Part shown: positions 13,471 to 15,832 of the stretch, one piece after another
Numbering within the stretch: the first letter of the stretch is position 1
Layout of the letters: every line of letters starts with the position of its first letter
Made by a program: the position numbers and the translations under genes
Notes under the pieces: generated by a model
What the model was told of the DNA's origin: nothing
The model's input: only the letters and a program-made list of their open reading frames with translations
Database searches by the model: none
Source of the DNA: Candidatus Falkowbacteria bacterium LH_S3
GTDB lineage: Bacteria; Patescibacteriota; Patescibacteriia; Patescibacteriales; JAGXOH01
DNA: 15,832 nucleotides
Assembly (NCBI GenBank): GCA_023659985.1
Contig: JAGXOH010000013.1
Location: 1 to 15,832 of the forward strand
Reading direction: 5' to 3'

Positions 13471-15738
13471 TTATGTTGTTAGCTCCCCTAATTCTTCTTT
13501 TAGTTTTTTAATCTTTTCTATTGCTTGCCACTTACTCTCAATCACGCTTTCAATTTTTTCAGAAATTCTTTTCCGTTCGTTCTTGTTTTTACTGATAGGT
13601 AACCTTAATTCTTTCCATCTGTCGGCTATATTTGGCAATGTAGTCTCAATTAAAACTTTATTAAAGGCCTGCATAGAAACCAATCTATGAGAAAGAAGGT
13701 AAAGCAAATAAAAAGGTGTCAAACTATATTCATTTTGTTTTTGGGTGGACCTCAAAACTAAAATTTCTCTTGTCAAAAGCACCTCTGTATCAAAAGGCGA
13801 AACCATTGCCACACTTCCTATGCGATAACTACCACGCCTTACATACAAAACATCATGCTTTTGAAGGAATTTTTTGTTTCCTCGCTTCTGCAAATAAATA
13901 TCCTCTGGGATTTTAGCGGTTGGGTCTTTATAAACCTCCCAATTCACAATATCCTTTACACGAATATACGGAAATTCGCCCATGCCTTTGTATTCTGCTG
14001 GCGGCGAGCCATGACCATCAAAAAAAGTTATGATTTTTTTATCAATTAAATCCTTAACAGAAATTAGTTCTAGATTGTCTTCTTTTGCTAATCTTTCAAT
14101 TTCTTCAAGTTTATTTTCCCAATAATAGCGAGGGACAAAAATTCCTTTTTCAATACAAATTTTTGCTTTTACTTTAAAACAATATCTTTCAAATTTCTTT
14201 GCTTTAAATTCTTTCAAAATCAAAACTATGTCGTCCCAAATCTCGTTTTTATTGATTTTTTTATTTTTATAGTCCCATCTGTAAATTTCTTTCCCTTGAT
14301 GATTGTGCCCTATTTCTTCGGCAACTGCCATGTTGACTGCCGGTTGTTGTTTGACATTCTTTTCCAAAATTAACACGACACACTTTGCGTTATTATGCGG
14401 TCTGAAGGTATTGTGCGGTAAATCTATAACCCAAGTTATATTGTTATTTTTGAGTATATAATTTAAAACATATTTTGAGTTCGGCGCGTGCAAAAATGTT
14501 TCTGGCAATACTATTCCCATTCTTCCGCCGTCTCGTAAAAGCTGAAGTGATCTTTCAATAAAAATTATTTGCGGAGTCTCTTCTGTTTTAAGTTTATTTG
14601 TTTTCTCAAATTTTTCGCCTCCTTTTTTCCATTTATAGGCGAGATCGTATTGCCTTAATTTGTCTTCGCCGACTACCTTTATGTCTTTGCCGAAAGGAGG
14701 ATTTGTTAAAAGCACATCAAATTTTTTCAATGAAATGTTTTGTTTCGTTTTATCTTTCCACTCACTTGGTTGTTCCAAGCTGTCTTCGCAAAAAATACCA
14801 CCCTTGCCGTCGCCAATAATTGCCATATATGCTTTTGCAACTTTGCTTAAAAAATTATCCTTTTCAATTCCTCTTATATTATGAATTGCTGTAGCAACTT
14901 TTTCCTCATTTAAGGCAAGCTCTGTCCAATTTAATTCTTTTGCCTGATTTTCAAGTACTCTCCACATATGCTTTAAACTCTCAACCAAAAATCCACCAGA
15001 ACCACAAGCAGGGTCAATTATTAATTCGCTCGGTTGCGGATTTGCAATTTCAACCATCACTTTAATTACATTGCGCGGAGTAAAAAATTGTCCTTGCTCG
15101 CCTTTTAATGAATAGCCAATAAAAGTTTCAAAAGCATCAGCTATTACATCTCTTTCAGAATCAATCAAGCAATAGTTTTGCAATTCGCCTACCACATAGG
15201 CAATTGCGTGTTCATCAAGATTTATTTCATCGCTTACATCAAGGACAGCACTATATTTAGTTTTTACTTTCTCAAACAAATCAAAAATTCGTATCTTAAC
15301 TTCTTTCAAATTTTCATCAATACCAATTCTAAAACTTACAATATCCTCCGGTCTGGTAAATCTCTCGTCGTAAATTTTGCAAAAGATTAAATTTATTAAC
15401 TCTCGTGCCAATTCTTCATCTCTTGTAGCACCAACAAAATTTCCCGCGAGATGATTTCGTATAGCTCTAAAAACAACCTTGAGGTTATGTGGTTTTTTTA
15501 AATCTTTTCTCTTGAATTTCCCAATATCTTCAATCCTCTGCCCGTATTTAGGTATATTGGGGATCTCTTCAAAAAATATTTTTCCTTGTTTTTCAATTTT
15601 TCGTAAAAATAATCTTTCTTCTCCATTAAACCAAACCCCTAAATAAGCTTTGGAAAAATGCAAATAATCTTCAAGTTGTTTCTTACCATCTTTCCTATTC
15701 TTTTTCTTGCATTCAACAAGAATCTTAGTTTCTAAAAT
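13471..15738 (-). CDS. 5'-truncated single-chain restriction-modification protein: nuclease remnant, N6-adenine methylase, specificity domain
   Basis: The frame is open for 755 codons from 15738 to its stop but has no ATG near its beginning; TTG at 15663 is the only evident alternative start. Counting from 15738, residues about 4-45 resemble the end of a type I R-protein N-terminal PD-(D/E)xK nuclease (KILVECKKKNRKDGKKQLED, with the ExK motif). Its preceding catalytic Asp is missing. Next comes an HsdM-like methylase with GQFFTPRNVIK (215-225), DPACGSGGFL (242-251, SAM site) and LLTNPPFG (343-350, catalytic NPPF). The C-terminal part (about 555-755) is an HsdS-like target recognition domain ending in a coiled coil. 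This is the type IIG / type I-like RMS layout with one TRD. The upstream end abuts an IS30-like transposase end, so insertion probably removed the nuclease start. The methylase could still work if translated. Confidence 0.82.
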   Translation of the reverse strand: MLETKILVECKKKNRKDGKKQLEDYLHFSKAYLGVWFNGEERLFLRKIEKQGKIFFEEIPNIPKYGQRIEDIGKFKRKDLKKPHNLKVVFRAIRNHLAGNFVGATRDEELARELINLIFCKIYDERFTRPEDIVSFRIGIDENLKEVKIRIFDLFEKVKTKYSAVLDVSDEINLDEHAIAYVVGELQNYCLIDSERDVIADAFETFIGYSLKGEQGQFFTPRNVIKVMVEIANPQPSELIIDPACGSGGFLVESLKHMWRVLENQAKELNWTELALNEEKVATAIHNIRGIEKDNFLSKVAKAYMAIIGDGKGGIFCEDSLEQPSEWKDKTKQNISLKKFDVLLTNPPFGKDIKVVGEDKLRQYDLAYKWKKGGEKFEKTNKLKTEETPQIIFIERSLQLLRDGGRMGIVLPETFLHAPNSKYVLNYILKNNNITWVIDLPHNTFRPHNNAKCVVLILEKNVKQQPAVNMAVAEEIGHNHQGKEIYRWDYKNKKINKNEIWDDIVLILKEFKAKKFERYCFKVKAKICIEKGIFVPRYYWENKLEEIERLAKEDNLELISVKDLIDKKIITFFDGHGSPPAEYKGMGEFPYIRVKDIVNWEVYKDPTAKIPEDIYLQKRGNKKFLQKHDVLYVRRGSYRIGSVAMVSPFDTEVLLTREILVLRSTQKQNEYSLTPFYLLYLLSHRLVSMQAFNKVLIETTLPNIADRWKELRLPISKNKNERKRISEKIESVIESKWQAIEKIKKLKEELGELTT

Positions 15739-15832
15739 TTAACGCAACAGTGTTATTATTAATTAATTGATTAAACACCTCATAAGGTTTTTGAAAATTA
15801 AGCGTAGCACGTGGTCGTCCATTCAGTAAATC
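15725..15832 (-). mobile_element. C-terminal end of an IS30-like transposase, running off the window
   Basis: The minus-strand frame entering from the window edge reads 35 codons: LLNGRPRATLNFQKPYEVF, then about 15 more residues to a TAA at 15727-15725. The N-x-RPRxTLxxxxPYEVF ending is typical of IS30-family (and some other DDE) transposases. The last codons coincide with a candidate terminal repeat, TGTTGCGTTAAATTTTAGAA (15749-15730), as in IS elements whose transposase gene ends inside the inverted repeat. The transposase stop overlaps the first codons of the truncated methylase frame, so the IS/host junction is near 15725-15740. The other end is outside the window, so its completeness and any target duplication cannot be judged. 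Confidence 0.75.

Noticed and set aside
13471..15663. Intact HsdM-HsdS protein starting at the TTG at 15663
   Set aside because: The open frame and nuclease-like sequence extend upstream of that codon to 15738, so the TTG is internal to a truncated longer gene.

Overview
The window is AT-rich bacterial DNA with short intergenic gaps, overlapping start and stop codons, TGA used as an ordinary stop, and divergent or minimal versions of housekeeping enzymes. The IspD and IspF variants, the archaeal-type DhnA/MJ0400-like aldolase, the word-like intergenic repeats and several gene remnants together suggest a Patescibacteria/CPR (Parcubacteria-like) genome, probably a metagenome contig. That assignment is an inference: there is no rRNA or other marker gene here.

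Layout. (1) 1-3391 is an isoprenoid block. A chimeric ORF at 118-1302 carries the C-terminal two thirds of DXP reductoisomerase behind an unrelated secreted-protein N-terminus. Facing it is a tightly overlapping minus-strand operon, ispD-ispF-ispE. (2) 3587-4760 holds a minus-strand aldolase gene with its own terminator, a near-perfect sigma70-type promoter and a structured leader of about 265 nt containing two terminator-like hairpins. (3) 4764-5000 is repeat-rich non-coding DNA. (4) 5140-7194 is a phasin-like coiled-coil gene followed by a UbiB/ABC1 kinase-like gene, converging on a CAP-domain membrane protein (7181-8515, minus). (5) 8516-10172 is a gene-decay zone: a sortase-like remnant, paired 26-bp repeats, a nucleoside-diphosphate-kinase-like remnant with an internal amber codon, one intact NUDIX gene, a 41-bp repeat pair, and a small gene cut short by that repeat. 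(6) 10352-11185 is a patatin-like hydrolase, followed by about 450 bp of unusually GC-rich, apparently non-coding DNA. (7) 11644-15832 is an accessory island on the minus strand: an IS30-like transposase end, a 5'-truncated single-chain restriction-modification gene (nuclease remnant, N6-adenine methylase, specificity domain), then a three-gene operon: a 78-aa basic protein, a Clp-fold SDH-type serine protease fused to an XRE helix-turn-helix, and an RDD-like membrane protein.

How the genes may work together. IspD, IspF and IspE are consecutive steps of the MEP isoprenoid pathway and Dxr is the step before them. UbiB-like proteins are tied to isoprenoid lipids, so the left half has an isoprenoid/membrane theme. 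In the right half, the protease-HTH fusion with a small upstream partner and a translationally coupled membrane protein, beside a damaged methylase, is the most likely candidate for an undescribed regulatory or defence module. The aldolase leader is the most interesting non-coding element.
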